A DNA stretch of 63,779 bases from K189A clade bacterium (lineage in GTDB: Bacteria > Pseudomonadota > Gammaproteobacteria > Pseudomonadales > Azotimanducaceae). The stretch lies in NCBI GenBank assembly GCA_902613475.1, contig CACMHG010000009.1, forward strand, positions 1-63,779, read 5' to 3'. Of the stretch, positions 34,698 through 44,656 are shown piece after piece. A model generated the notes under the pieces. It ran no database searches. It was given only the letters and a program-made list of their open reading frames with translations, and was not told the DNA's origin. Made by a program: the position numbers and the translations under genes. Within the stretch, counting starts at the first letter, position 1, and the number at the start of each line of letters is the position of its first letter.

Positions 34698-36242
34698 CTA
34701 ATTTTTTGCGGGCCAATACTGCTCTTTAAGCAGACGCTTATACAGTTTGCCCGTCGGCAGCCTCGGCAGTGCATCGATAAAGTCAACGGAGCGGGGGACT
34801 TTATACCCCGCCAAATTGGCCTTGGCGAAAGCCATTAAGGTGCCGGCGGTTTCCTCGCCAGCCGTGTGCCCCGGGGCCAGTTCCACGACAGCTTTCACCT
34901 CTTCACCGAAGTCTTCATTGGGTACACCAAAAACGGCTACATCCTGAACCGCCTCATGCAGTATCAGAGCATCCTCAATTTCCTGAGGATAGATATTCAC
35001 ACCACCTGAGATGATCATGTAGGCCTTGCGGTCGGTGAGATACAAGAACCCTTCTTCATCGACGTAGCCTACATCACCCAAAGAGGTCCAATTGTCGTGG
35101 ATCGGATGAGTGGCTGCCCGGGTCTTATCCGGCGCATTGTGATACTCGAAACTGCGCACATTCTGCTCGAAGTAGACCATGCCTTCTTCGCCTGCAGTGA
35201 GTTCTTTACCGCTCTCATCGCAGATGCGCAGTACGCTGTTATAGGCACGACCAACAGAGCCGGGATGGGCGAGCCAATCCTGCGGGCCAATAACGCAGGT
35301 GCCATTTCGCTCGGTACCGGCGTAGTACTCCCACAGAATGGGCCCCCACCAGCGCATCATTTGCTGTTTGATTTCTTTCGGGCAGGGAGCCGCAGCATGA
35401 ATGGCGCATGCATGGGTGCTTAGGTCATATTGGCAGCGTATATCCTTGTCGAGCTTTAGCATGCGAATGAACATGGTGGGCACCCATTGCGAATGGGTAA
35501 TCGAATACTGCTCAATATAGCCAAGGGCTAGCTGCGGATCGAAGCTCTGCATCATCACGACGGTACCGCCAAGCGCCAAGGCACGGGTGCAAAAACCAAA
35601 CGGTGCAGCGTGGTATAGCGGTGCCGGAGACAGGTAGACGGTGTCAGCATTCATGCCATAGGGGTTGTTTACCTCAACCCCAGGCAACCCTTCGCTGACA
35701 TGGGCACCTGATAGGGGCCGCTTGATGCCCTTGGGCCGGCCGGTGGTGCCGGAGCTATAGAGCATGGTATCGCCCGCACGCTCATCTTGAATGGGGCTTT
35801 TCGGCTGAGCGCTTATCGCTTGTTCAAAGTCTTCATAGACGCCTGCAAACGTCGAGGTCGCGTCACCCAAAATGTAGCGGTGTTTGCAGTTGGGTATTAG
35901 CGCGGCAAGGTCCCGGGTCTGGGCTAACTCCGCCGATGCAAAAATCACCTGACTGGTTGAGTCCTCAACGATGTATGCGGCCTCGTCCGGTGTCAGATAA
36001 CGGTTGATACAGGTGACGTACATCCCAGAACGCATGATTCCCCAGCCGATGCTGAAGTAATCGATGTTGTTTTCCATAAAGATAGAGACATGGTCTCCTA
36101 CCTTAAGACCCAGATTCTGCAGGAGTTGGGCGACCTGATTGGATCGCTCATTCAGCATCTTCCAGCTGACCTGCATGCCAGAGGCTGCGTCGATCACCGC
36201 CGGCGTATCAGGTTTTAATTTGGCCCAATGTCCTGGATACAT
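34698..36242 (-). CDS. AMP-forming acyl-CoA synthetase (FadD-like)
   Basis: The 514-residue ANL enzyme has the P-loop MLYSSGTTGRPKGIKR, the A5-type region EYYAGTERNG, the hinge LTDRKAYMIISGGVNIYPQE and the catalytic Lys in LPTGKLYKRL. The A5 motif is EYYAGTE rather than the common GYGxTE, as in several actinobacterial FadD proteins used in steroid or branched-acid metabolism. It lies 43 bp downstream of the MFS gene on the same strand, consistent with a joint uptake-and-activation unit. Confidence 0.9.
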   Translation of the reverse strand: MYPGHWAKLKPDTPAVIDAASGMQVSWKMLNERSNQVAQLLQNLGLKVGDHVSIFMENNIDYFSIGWGIMRSGMYVTCINRYLTPDEAAYIVEDSTSQVIFASAELAQTRDLAALIPNCKHRYILGDATSTFAGVYEDFEQAISAQPKSPIQDERAGDTMLYSSGTTGRPKGIKRPLSGAHVSEGLPGVEVNNPYGMNADTVYLSPAPLYHAAPFGFCTRALALGGTVVMMQSFDPQLALGYIEQYSITHSQWVPTMFIRMLKLDKDIRCQYDLSTHACAIHAAAPCPKEIKQQMMRWWGPILWEYYAGTERNGTCVIGPQDWLAHPGSVGRAYNSVLRICDESGKELTAGEEGMVYFEQNVRSFEYHNAPDKTRAATHPIHDNWTSLGDVGYVDEEGFLYLTDRKAYMIISGGVNIYPQEIEDALILHEAVQDVAVFGVPNEDFGEEVKAVVELAPGHTAGEETAGTLMAFAKANLAGYKVPRSVDFIDALPRLPTGKLYKRLLKEQYWPAKN

Positions 36243-36285
36243 GTGCTCCCCAAATTACTTAGCTGTGGCTTAATCTGGCTCTTGG

Positions 36286-37656
36286 TTAGGCCAGTTTCGC
36301 GTTCATCGCCTCAGTTTCGAGCAGGTCGCCCCGCACACTCCTGGCCCCAAGCAAGTAGTGGATACCCGCCCAAAGATTGACTAAGACGGCGACACATAGG
36401 GCATACCGAAGCGATTCTGTCCCCATGGTCGGCATGAGGAAGTCGCTCAAGATGCCCACAAACCAGGGGCCCAGGCCCATGCCGATCAGGTTGAGAACGA
36501 AAAGCAAAATAGCGGAAGCCACCGCGCGCATTCGCAAAGACACGAGGGCTTGAGTCATTGCAAAGGATGGGCCCAGATAGACGCTGCCCATAATTGCCAC
36601 GACGCAAAGGCTTGCGATGGCCGAAGTGATGTCGTTATACAAATAGGCAACGAGCTGGAAAGGCACCATGATGATCGTAGCGATGCCGGGCACCCAAAAA
36701 TACCATCGCTTGTCTCCGGTGCGATCCGACAACTTGTCGGATACATAGCCGCCAAAGAATGTACCTATGGCACCAATACCTGCCACCAATGCAAGGGCCG
36801 CACCTAAATCTGTCGACGACATGTTGTGTATGCGAATAAAAAACGGCGCATTCCAGGTGCCGGCGCCGTAGCTTACGAAGGCATGCAAACCGGCGGCAAA
36901 GGCGAGATGGCGAAACGAAACTTTTGCCCATAGCAGTGAGAGCACTTCGCTTATTTGAGGCGCGTCAGTCCTAGGCGCTGCCCCCGTATTTGCGCCGCTT
37001 TGGCCCTGCCTGATATCCGACATGCCCCGCGGCGGCTCTCTCAGGGTAAAGAGAATAACCATCGCCACAAAAATGCCCGGCAGTCCCACGAGAAAGAAAG
37101 TGTTGCGCCAACCGATGGTGTCAGCTCCCCAGCCTCCGACATAGTTGCCGATCATCGTGCCAAACGGAATGCCCAGGGCATATATCGACAGTGCGGTGGC
37201 GCGTTTCTCAATGGGAAAGTAGTCGGAAATCAGGGAATGGCTCGGTGGACTCGCGCCGGCTTCGCCGACGCCAACACCTATGCGAGTCATGAGCAGCATC
37301 CAAAAATTACTGGCCAGGCCGCAGAGGGCGGTCATCGCACTCCATATCACCATCGAGACCGCCAAAATTTTGACGCGGCTACGCCGGTCGGCCAATGCCG
37401 CGATGGGAATGCCTAAAAACGTATAAAAGAGCGCGAATGCGAGACCACCTAGCAGACCAAGTTGGCTGTCGGTAAGTGCTAACTCTAGCTTGATGGGCTC
37501 TAGTAAGAGCGAAAGGATGGAACGATCGACAAAATTAACAATGTAACCAACGAATAAAATGCCCAAGGCGTAGTTACGGTAGGCCGGACTGAATCTGTTT
37601 CGTGATTCTGTGGGTGTCTCTTTTTGATTCTCTGCAGACCCTGACAAGTTGCTCAC
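36286..37656 (-). CDS. MFS transporter, spinster-type
   Basis: The 456-residue protein has about 12 membrane segments and the spinster-like N-terminus YIVNFVDRSILSLLLEPI. The MFS signature IAALADRRSRVKILA lies between helices 2 and 3, and GVGVGEAGASPPS in helix 4. Such proteins are common in degradation clusters as importers of aromatic acids, steroids or terpenoids. The neighbouring acyl-CoA synthetase could activate what it imports. Confidence 0.88.
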   Translation of the reverse strand: MSNLSGSAENQKETPTESRNRFSPAYRNYALGILFVGYIVNFVDRSILSLLLEPIKLELALTDSQLGLLGGLAFALFYTFLGIPIAALADRRSRVKILAVSMVIWSAMTALCGLASNFWMLLMTRIGVGVGEAGASPPSHSLISDYFPIEKRATALSIYALGIPFGTMIGNYVGGWGADTIGWRNTFFLVGLPGIFVAMVILFTLREPPRGMSDIRQGQSGANTGAAPRTDAPQISEVLSLLWAKVSFRHLAFAAGLHAFVSYGAGTWNAPFFIRIHNMSSTDLGAALALVAGIGAIGTFFGGYVSDKLSDRTGDKRWYFWVPGIATIIMVPFQLVAYLYNDITSAIASLCVVAIMGSVYLGPSFAMTQALVSLRMRAVASAILLFVLNLIGMGLGPWFVGILSDFLMPTMGTESLRYALCVAVLVNLWAGIHYLLGARSVRGDLLETEAMNAKLA

Positions 37657-37689
37657 CTTGAAATAAAAACTGCTTCTGACGAAAGAAAG

Positions 37690-38652
37690 CTACAGCCCAT
37701 AGCGGCTCGATAGCCACCAGCGCAGAGTCTCACCGACCAGCACTGGAGCATCTTGTTGTACGAAGTGTCCTGCCCCTGGAACCGTCACGATAGTGACATC
37801 TTTTTTGCTCCAATCCCAAGTGTTATTCAGCCCGTCAGAGTGCAGGGCTGTATCTTCGAGTCCGTGAAAGATCAGCGCGGGCATGGCCAGCTGAGGCGGT
37901 GGTGTCGCCGGTGCTACTGCCGAGTCGATCCCAGAGCGGGGATAGTTTGCCTTGTAGAAATTCAGCATGGCCGTGAAACTGCTACGTTGAAATGCTGCCT
38001 CATAGAGCACCTTGGCTGCTGGGTCTTTGACCCAATTCGCCAGGGTTTGAGTAGTCATCGGGTAGCCGCCGAGGATCTCTGGATCACTCGCGCTGCCCTC
38101 GATAAAGCGTCTTGCGTAGGCGCTGTTGCGCTGCTGCTCGACGTTGCTCGCCAACTCTCTGGCCATGCCGTTCGGATGGGGCAGGTTTAAAATGACAAGA
38201 TTTTCCACCATTTGCGGAAGCGCGAAGGCGACTTGCCAGGCTACCGCGCCTCCCCAATCGTGTCCGACGATGGTTGCCTTTTTTGCACCTTCCGCACGGA
38301 TAACTGCAGCAACATCGGCGACAAGATTTGGCATAGCATAGGCAGCAACACCCTCGGGTTGATCACTCCTGTTGTAGCCGCGTTGATCGATGGCTACCAC
38401 GGTAAAGCGATCCTTGAGGGCATTCATTTGTTCGCGCCAGCTATACCAATAATCAGGAAAGCCGTGGATCATGACGACCAAGGGCCCCTGACCGGTTTTT
38501 ACATAGTGGATATTGACGCCGTCGTTTTTTGCGTAGTGGTGGCTGACCTCGTTAATCAAGGCATCGTCCGCCCTTGCGAGGGCACAAAGCCAAACAAGTG
38601 CAAATACGAGCGCGTCCTTGGCGATTTTTGCCGTTATTCCCTGAATCATCAA
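37690..38652 (-). CDS. Exported alpha/beta hydrolase, epoxide-hydrolase-like
   Basis: A signal peptide (VFALVWLCALARADD) suggests a periplasmic enzyme. The nucleophile elbow GHDWGG carries Asp132 rather than Ser, as in epoxide hydrolases and haloalkane dehalogenases. HGFPDYWYSWR gives the oxyanion-hole HGxP motif, HGLED the acid and GAGHF the His. Lid tyrosines are available in SAYARRF and LNFYKANYP, which favours epoxide hydrolase over dehalogenase. It is 33 bp from the MFS gene on the same strand. Confidence 0.85.
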   Translation of the reverse strand: MMIQGITAKIAKDALVFALVWLCALARADDALINEVSHHYAKNDGVNIHYVKTGQGPLVVMIHGFPDYWYSWREQMNALKDRFTVVAIDQRGYNRSDQPEGVAAYAMPNLVADVAAVIRAEGAKKATIVGHDWGGAVAWQVAFALPQMVENLVILNLPHPNGMARELASNVEQQRNSAYARRFIEGSASDPEILGGYPMTTQTLANWVKDPAAKVLYEAAFQRSSFTAMLNFYKANYPRSGIDSAVAPATPPPQLAMPALIFHGLEDTALHSDGLNNTWDWSKKDVTIVTVPGAGHFVQQDAPVLVGETLRWWLSSRYGL

Positions 38653-38674
38653 AACTCCCCTTCTTTTAAAGTCG

Positions 38675-39007
38675 CTAGTTTCGCACCCGCCGGCGCAGGC
38701 GATCCAAGCGTTCCTTCCAGTATTGGAACTCCGCAGGGTCCCCGCCGCGGTCTGGATGAAGCTGCTGGCACATGCGCCGTGCTTCGATGATTTCTTCGAT
38801 GGGCAGCACTAAATCTAAACCCAAGGCCTTAATCTCAGCAGGGCTCAGAGTTTTGACGGGGCTGGCACTTTCCGGTGGGCGATAGAAGCCTCCCCAGCTA
38901 CCCCGACTCTTTCCACCGTAGGACACCGGTCCGGAAAGCCCTAGTTTCCAAGGGTGGTTTTTGGACGGTTTGCGGGACTTGCCGCGACCTGATTTGCTGT
39001 CTGCCAT
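38675..39007 (-). CDS. Small J-domain-like protein
   Basis: The protein has 110 residues: a basic Gly/Ser-rich N-terminal half, then a short helix pair with the J-domain HPD tripeptide in CQQLHPDRGGDPAEFQYW. HPD is the element by which DnaJ-type proteins stimulate Hsp70 ATPase. The domain is at the very C-terminus and short, so it may be a divergent co-chaperone. It lies 22 bp upstream of the epoxide-hydrolase-like gene on the same strand. Confidence 0.7.
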   Translation of the reverse strand: MADSKSGRGKSRKPSKNHPWKLGLSGPVSYGGKSRGSWGGFYRPPESASPVKTLSPAEIKALGLDLVLPIEEIIEARRMCQQLHPDRGGDPAEFQYWKERLDRLRRRVRN

Positions 39008-39128
39008 CGACTCAGTCTAATCCGCGGTGGCCTGCGCTCAAGTCATTTCTGACCCGCAATCGATTGCCTGAGTTGCAGGTCGCGTTGGAAGAAGGCATGA
39101 CCGCGCTATCAATGCTCATAGGCGGGTG

Positions 39129-41462
39129 CTAGCCCGCAGGTATAGGCTTCTTGGGTGCGGCTTTCGCCGTCATAGGTTGGCTCGGCGTCAGTCGGGGGCT
39201 ATCGCCGTTAAGAAGGTCGATCAGGTCGTTGACGATACGCCCGGTTTCTCGAAGCATGGGATCTTCACCGATTTCCTCAATGTCATCAGATACCGCGATT
39301 TCTTCGGCGTCTTGCATTTCGCCATCGCCGATGACCACTTCTTGATCCGCCTCTTTGGCTTCTGTGGCGGGGGTAGTGTTGCCATCTAACGCATCTGCCT
39401 CGGCTTCCTGCAGCTCTTCGAGTTCGTCGAGGGTCTTCGCAACAACCTTGCCGGTAGCCGCGCGCAGGGTATTTTCCAGCTCAAGACGCCAAGCATCGTC
39501 TTGCTGTTTCTCCTCGCGCCGCTTGGATTCATTCAGCGAGAGGAAAGTCCGCTCAGATTTTTCTGCCGCCTTGACCATCAGCGCTCGATAATAATTAAAG
39601 TGAGGATCGTTGGCGGTACGAGCCAGATGACCTGCTTGCAGATCCGCAACGTAGGCGCTGAGTTCGCCAAAGGGGGCGTACCGCGCCGCATCAATAACAT
39701 CCCATGGCATCGCACCGTCCAATGTGCTCTCGCCAATATTTTCCTTATCAAAAAGTGACGGGAAGTCGATATCGGGAATGACGCCCTGGTGCTGGGTGCT
39801 CTGTCCTGAGACCCGGTAGAACTTTGCGGCGGTCAATTTAAGCTGCCCTCGGTTGAGGGGAATCATGGTTTGTACGGTGCCCTTACCAAAGGTTTGACCG
39901 CCGACGACGAGTGCTCTGCCGTAGTCCTGCATGGCACCGGCAAAAATTTCCGATGCCGATGCCGATAGCCGGTTCACGAGGACGGCCATTGGGCCGCTGT
40001 AAATGACGTCATCGTCATCATTGCTGTAGATTGTTGGCCTGCTTCGACTCGCTTTGACTTGAACCGTTGGTCCAGACGGAATGAATAAAGACGTGAGTGT
40101 GTCGGCTTCCTGCAGCGATCCGCCGCCATTGTTGCGAAGGTCGACGACTAGACCATCGATCCCTTCTTCTACTAGGCGATCTACCAGCTTGCGCACATCC
40201 CTGGTGGTGCTGCGAAAATTCGGGTCTCGCTCTTGCTGGCCTTTGAAGTCGAGATAAAACGTGGGTATGTCGATCACGCCAATCCGGCGGGAAGTCTCGC
40301 CTTCGTTGACGGTAATCACGCTGGCCTGCGCGGCTTGTTCCTCTAACTTGATCGTATTGCGCACGATGGTGACGATTTTGGTATCACTGCCTTGGGCTTC
40401 GGCATCGCGTACCGCTAAGCGCACGGTTGAATCCTTGGGGCCTCGAATCAGTTCGACAACGTCATCAAGACGCCAACCGACTACATCGATCATGGGGCCA
40501 GCGTCGCCCTGACCAACCGCAGAAATGACGTCAGAGGGTTTCAGCGCGCCGGATTTATCCGCAGGCCCAGCCGGGACCAAGCGTAAAATCTTGGTGGCGT
40601 CCTCATCGCTTTGCAGCACAGCGCCTATGCCCTCTAATGACAGCGACATATTGATGTTGAAGTTGGTCGACGAGCGCGGCGAAAAATACTGGGTATGTGG
40701 GTCAAAGGTCGCAGCGAAAGCGTTGATAAAGGTCTGGAATGCATCTTCGCTGCGATTGCGCAGCGCGATTTTTTGCTGGTTGCGATACCGCTTCGCCAAC
40801 GTCTCGCCGATCTCCTCAAGGTCCTTGTCATTGAGTTTCATTCGTAGCACCTGGGACTTAAGACGCCGATTCCAGAGATCATTTTGGGCTGTTAGATCAG
40901 TGGGCCAGGGAACGCTCTCGCGTTTGATGCTGATAACCTCATCGGTATTGAATTCTAGGCGTTCAAGGCCTGAATCGATGGCTTGCTGCATGTGCTTGGT
41001 GCGCTCGATCAGCCGCTGCTGCAAACGATTAAACATGCGGTAGGCGGGCACCAGATCGCCCCTTCGAAGGGCGTTATCAAGCTCATATCGGTAGCCTTCG
41101 AACTCCGCGATATCAGACGCTAGGAAATAGTATCTGCCCGGATCCAGCGCCTCGAGGTAGTTATCGAACATGTCGCTAGAGAGCGCATCGTTCACTTTCA
41201 GGTCGACATAGTGATTCCGGCGCAGCTGCTGTACCACGATTTGCGCGGTGCGAGAGTGAGTCGAGAGAGGCGCAAGTACTGGTGCTTGAACGTCGGTATC
41301 GCTCAGCTCAATGCCAGACGCCTCTGCGTGAGTGCTTGCCGGCCACGATAGAGCAAACGTCAAAGCCAGAGATAACAGGATGCCCCCCGATAAAAAGGTA
41401 AGCTCGCGGTAGCGGCGGGATGTGCGTTTTATCGGGCTCGGCACAAAATCTCGGTTCAACAT
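39129..41462 (-). CDS. prc: Carboxy-terminal processing protease (tail-specific protease)
   Basis: I choose ATG 41462 (MLNRDFVPSPIKR; 777 residues) because an export signal (FLSGGILLSLALTFALSWPA) follows. The frame is open 186 bp further up without meaning. The order is an N-terminal Tsp region, PDZ (SLEGIGAVLQSDED), the S41 peptidase with Ser502 (LSASASEIF) and Lys527 (FGKGTVQ), and a C-terminal DUF3340-like helical part. It is somewhat longer than E. coli Prc (682). It trims periplasmic proteins and cell-wall hydrolases. It is divergent from the FKBP gene. Confidence 0.92.
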   Translation of the reverse strand: MLNRDFVPSPIKRTSRRYRELTFLSGGILLSLALTFALSWPASTHAEASGIELSDTDVQAPVLAPLSTHSRTAQIVVQQLRRNHYVDLKVNDALSSDMFDNYLEALDPGRYYFLASDIAEFEGYRYELDNALRRGDLVPAYRMFNRLQQRLIERTKHMQQAIDSGLERLEFNTDEVISIKRESVPWPTDLTAQNDLWNRRLKSQVLRMKLNDKDLEEIGETLAKRYRNQQKIALRNRSEDAFQTFINAFAATFDPHTQYFSPRSSTNFNINMSLSLEGIGAVLQSDEDATKILRLVPAGPADKSGALKPSDVISAVGQGDAGPMIDVVGWRLDDVVELIRGPKDSTVRLAVRDAEAQGSDTKIVTIVRNTIKLEEQAAQASVITVNEGETSRRIGVIDIPTFYLDFKGQQERDPNFRSTTRDVRKLVDRLVEEGIDGLVVDLRNNGGGSLQEADTLTSLFIPSGPTVQVKASRSRPTIYSNDDDDVIYSGPMAVLVNRLSASASEIFAGAMQDYGRALVVGGQTFGKGTVQTMIPLNRGQLKLTAAKFYRVSGQSTQHQGVIPDIDFPSLFDKENIGESTLDGAMPWDVIDAARYAPFGELSAYVADLQAGHLARTANDPHFNYYRALMVKAAEKSERTFLSLNESKRREEKQQDDAWRLELENTLRAATGKVVAKTLDELEELQEAEADALDGNTTPATEAKEADQEVVIGDGEMQDAEEIAVSDDIEEIGEDPMLRETGRIVNDLIDLLNGDSPRLTPSQPMTAKAAPKKPIPAG

Positions 41463-41761
41463 ATATAGGTGCTCGTTATTCGGTTGCCAACATCGCCGAA
41501 GCACCGTGTGGGCGCAAGAAGCAAAGCTCGGACAAACGTTCCAGGCTAAAGGGTCAAACCCGCAACGTATAAATGTATCGCTGTGTAACGTATCCTTTGA
41601 AGGGCGGAAGCGCCGGTCGCTTCGCTGGCGGTGCTCCTGATGAAGCATCGCTTGCCAATACCGGGAAGCCTCCCGTCAGCGATGAGTCTATCCATCGAGG
41701 GACGTGGCGTGAAGAGCCTGAAACTGTTCCAACCCTAAATATATTTCACTCGGAGACTTCG

Positions 41762-42457
41762 ATGAAAAACCCCTTTAATCAATCTTTGGCGCTGATTTTG
41801 ACATTGCTTGGCGGTGTGATTTTGTCTGGCTGCCAGCAACCGGAAAGCAATATGTCCGAAAAGCCATTTGATGCAACATCTGAGGTGGAGAGTGCAAGTT
41901 ATCTGGTCGGATTCCGTCAGGCGCAGAATATTCAAGCTCAGGGCGGTGATGTGATCGATATGCAGGCCTATGAACTGGGTGCCCGCGACGCCATCGCTGG
42001 GAAGGAGTCCCAAGTCCCGGAGGAAAACGAAGAGCAGTTGATGGCCGCGCTTAGCGAGGCCCTAATGCAGGAAAAGTCGGCTTCCGGCGAAACTTTTATG
42101 GAAGAAAATGCTGCTCGCCCAGAAGTGACGACTACGGCTTCGGGTCTGCAGTATGAAGTGCTGGTTGAAGGTACAGGTCCCATGCCATCGGCAACAGACA
42201 CGGTGGTCACGCACTATCACGGCACGCTGACCGACGGTACGGTCTTCGACAGCTCCGTGGAACGCGGTAGCCCCGCTTCTTTCCCGGTAAATCGAGTGAT
42301 TGCTGGTTGGACTGAAGCCCTGCAAATGATGGGTGTTGGTTCTAAGTGGCGCTTGGTGATACCTCCGGAACTGGCCTACGGCGAGCGCGGCGCAGGGGGT
42401 GCCATACCTCCAAATGCGACCCTGGTCTTTGAGGTAGAGCTGCTAGAAATTCAGTAA
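41762..42457 (+). CDS. FKBP-type peptidyl-prolyl isomerase lipoprotein
   Basis: ATG 41762 (231 residues) has GGAGAC upstream and begins a lipoprotein signal with lipobox LSGC (Cys24). The frame open before it is spacer. Residues about 40-110 are the helical dimerisation domain of the FkpA/FklB type (SYLVGFRQAQNIQAQGGD). The rest is the FKBP fold with GLQYEVLVEGTG, YHGTLTDGTVFDSS and IPPELAYGERGAGG. It should be a periplasmic chaperone and prolyl isomerase attached to a membrane. A terminator follows. Confidence 0.92.
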   Translation: MKNPFNQSLALILTLLGGVILSGCQQPESNMSEKPFDATSEVESASYLVGFRQAQNIQAQGGDVIDMQAYELGARDAIAGKESQVPEENEEQLMAALSEALMQEKSASGETFMEENAARPEVTTTASGLQYEVLVEGTGPMPSATDTVVTHYHGTLTDGTVFDSSVERGSPASFPVNRVIAGWTEALQMMGVGSKWRLVIPPELAYGERGAGGAIPPNATLVFEVELLEIQ

Positions 42458-42482
42458 GCGGATCTCGCGCGAGTCGAGAAGA

Positions 42483-42507
42483 AGCCGGGGCCTTGCTCCG
42501 GCTTTTT
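42483..42507 (+). terminator. Rho-independent terminator of the FKBP gene
   Basis: AGCCGGGG and CTCCGGCT form a stem with a 5-nt loop followed by a T-run, 26 bp after the stop. Confidence 0.85.
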
Positions 42508-42620
42508 CGTTTGTGAGCGCATGCACCCTGCCTATTTGATGTTTGGGGCTATTGTTTCCTGGCACAGTCAAGGCTTGCGTTGCCTCAGCGAGCGTAACAT
42601 TCTCGAATCGGGGGAGCGTT

Positions 42621-43877
42621 ATGTCTGATCAAACTACCAAGCCGTCGATATGGCGCGATGCCGCGTTTCGCGCCTACCTGGGCTCTACGGGTTTTTCTGG
42701 CATGGCCTTGGCGATGCAGCAACTACTGCTGAGCTGGATTCTGATCGGCATATTGGAATTGCCGGCAGATCAGGTCGGGCTGATTCAGGCGGTTATTGGC
42801 CTGCCCGGCGTACTGTTGATGCTTGCTGGAGGTGCCAGTGCAGATCGCAACGATGCACGACAGATGCTCATACGCATTTACTTGGTCGCACCGATTTTTC
42901 CTTTGTTTCTGGTGTTGATGGAACAATGGCAGTTATTGGGTGTCGCCAGCGTCATCACATGGGGCCTTGGCATGACTGTGGTGCAGTCTTATTCCATGCC
43001 CGGCCAACAGGCTCTGCTCAACCGCATTGCCGGTCAGAACATCCAACAAGGCGTGACTGCCGCTACCGCGATGGGCTTTGTTGTGCAGGTAGTGGGTCTG
43101 GTGCTGGCGGGCCAAATCGATAATGTTGGGGTATCACCAGTGTTGTTCTCTCAAGCCATAGCGCTGTGTCTGGCCGGTCTGATGATGATGCGACTGCCGT
43201 CCGCCCAAAGTGTGCCTGCCACCGAGGCGGGTGAGGCTGGTAGTGCTGGAGCGCTTGCCGGCATTCGCCAAGGGCTGCAGGCGACCAAGGATCATCCGGT
43301 CATTTTCAACGTTCTGCTGATTACCTTTGCCTCCAGTATCTTTAACGCCGGAGCCTTTATTACGGTGTTTCCCTTTATCGTTGCGCGAGTTTATGACGGC
43401 ACCGCCTGGCTGTTGGCGCTATTGATGGCGGTATTTTTCGCGGGCGCAACTTTGTCCAACGTTCTGTTGCTGCGCTATCAGCCGCTGCTGCGCCCGGGCA
43501 AGTTGTTCCTAATCATGCAGCTGTCGAGAATTTTGGTGATCTTTTTGATGTGGATCGAACCGCCATTTTGGTTGCTGGTGGTGGCAACCATCGGCTGGGG
43601 TTTGAACATGGGCATTACCACTAATCTAGCTCGCAGTATCGTGCAGGAATCCGCACCCAAGCCCTATCTGGGACGTATCTTGTCGGTGTTCAGCATCGGC
43701 ATGGTGGGTAGTGCTCCCCTTGGCGCCATCGTACTGGGATGGCTGATCGAAGCGACAGGTACGCTGAATGCACTGATTCCCGCCATGCTGTTGTCTGCGC
43801 TGCTATTTCTCTACGGGTCTTTGTTCTCGCCGGTCTGGGCTTATCGCAGTCCAGAGGCCGAGGAGACGGATCCCTAG
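42621..43877 (+). CDS. MFS transporter (DHA3/enterobactin-exporter-like)
   Basis: ATG 42621 is preceded by GGGGGAG; the open frame upstream is not coding-like. The 418-residue protein has about 12 membrane helices, with LPGVLLMLAGGASADRNDARQ as the loop 2-3 signature. It ends in RSPEAEETDP. It is a paralogue of the permease at 54918-56117 (both share the LLN-x-(I/V)AG-x-NIQ phrase in helix 4-5). The direction of transport and substrate are unknown. Confidence 0.85.
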   Translation: MSDQTTKPSIWRDAAFRAYLGSTGFSGMALAMQQLLLSWILIGILELPADQVGLIQAVIGLPGVLLMLAGGASADRNDARQMLIRIYLVAPIFPLFLVLMEQWQLLGVASVITWGLGMTVVQSYSMPGQQALLNRIAGQNIQQGVTAATAMGFVVQVVGLVLAGQIDNVGVSPVLFSQAIALCLAGLMMMRLPSAQSVPATEAGEAGSAGALAGIRQGLQATKDHPVIFNVLLITFASSIFNAGAFITVFPFIVARVYDGTAWLLALLMAVFFAGATLSNVLLLRYQPLLRPGKLFLIMQLSRILVIFLMWIEPPFWLLVVATIGWGLNMGITTNLARSIVQESAPKPYLGRILSVFSIGMVGSAPLGAIVLGWLIEATGTLNALIPAMLLSALLFLYGSLFSPVWAYRSPEAEETDP

Positions 43878-43986
43878 TCAGCTCTCCTGGTGTTCGATTC
43901 TGTCAAAATCTTGCGGCAATCACCGGGTGGTTCTTTGTCTCTGGAGAGCCTACCCTTTTCCTTCCCTTCGAGAGTGTGCCCATTCA

Positions 43987-44646
43987 ATGACATCGCCGAA
44001 GACTGCTAACGAAACAAGCGCGACCGCTGAACTGCGTCGGGAATATCGCTACGGTGCCTTGAGCGAACAAGACGTATCTGCCGATCCGCTGCAGCAATTC
44101 ACCCGCTGGTTTGATGAGGCCGCCAGGGCCCAGGTCCTGGACTACAGCGCCATGGCTCTGGCGACGTCGAGTGGCGACGGACCTTCGGTACGAACCGTGC
44201 TGTTAAAGGGCTTAGACCCCCGAGGGCTGCGCTGGTTTACCGACAAAGGCAGCGAAAAGGGTCGGGCACTGCGCGCGAACCCCCGGGCGGAACTGCTTTT
44301 TCATTGGCGTGAGCTAGATCGTCAGGTACGCGTGCGCGGTACCGTGACAGAGTTACCCGATGACGAATCCGACGCCTACTTTTATTCGCGTCCTCTTGGC
44401 AGTCAGTTAGCAGCAGCGACCTCGGCGCAAAGCCAAGGCGTGGCCAGTCGCGAAGAGCTGGAAGCGCGGTACCGGACGCTGAGCGACACGCACAGCGAGA
44501 GCGTGCCAAGACCGCAGGATTGGGGCGGATTCTTGCTGCAGCCTGATCAATACGAATTCTGGCAGGGGAGAGAGAGCAGGCTACATGATCGGCTGCAGTA
44601 CCAGGTCGTTGACGGTGGCTGGGTAATTCAACGTCTGCAGCCCTAG
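43987..44646 (+). CDS. pdxH: Pyridoxamine/pyridoxine 5'-phosphate oxidase
   Basis: I take ATG 43987 (219 residues), the usual PdxH length. The FMN- and PLP-binding phrases are present: RTVLLKGLDPRGLRWFTD, ELLFHWRELDRQVRV, YFYSRPLGSQLAA and the C-terminal ESRLHDRLQY with the PLP-contacting Arg and His. It makes pyridoxal 5'-phosphate using FMN and oxygen in the cytoplasm. It lies 109 bp after the MFS gene and ends 10 bp from the convergent alpha/beta hydrolase. Confidence 0.95.
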   Translation: MTSPKTANETSATAELRREYRYGALSEQDVSADPLQQFTRWFDEAARAQVLDYSAMALATSSGDGPSVRTVLLKGLDPRGLRWFTDKGSEKGRALRANPRAELLFHWRELDRQVRVRGTVTELPDDESDAYFYSRPLGSQLAAATSAQSQGVASREELEARYRTLSDTHSESVPRPQDWGGFLLQPDQYEFWQGRESRLHDRLQYQVVDGGWVIQRLQP

Positions 44647-44656
44647 CAAGGGCTCG

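Noticed and set aside
41463..41648. A 62-residue extension of Prc.
   Set aside because: It would put the export signal far inside the protein. ATG 41462 gives a normal signal position.
41573..41761. An upstream extension of the FKBP gene frame.
   Set aside because: The lipoprotein signal and ribosome-binding site fix the start at 41762; the extension has no coding character. The 300-bp spacer to prc shows no other gene.
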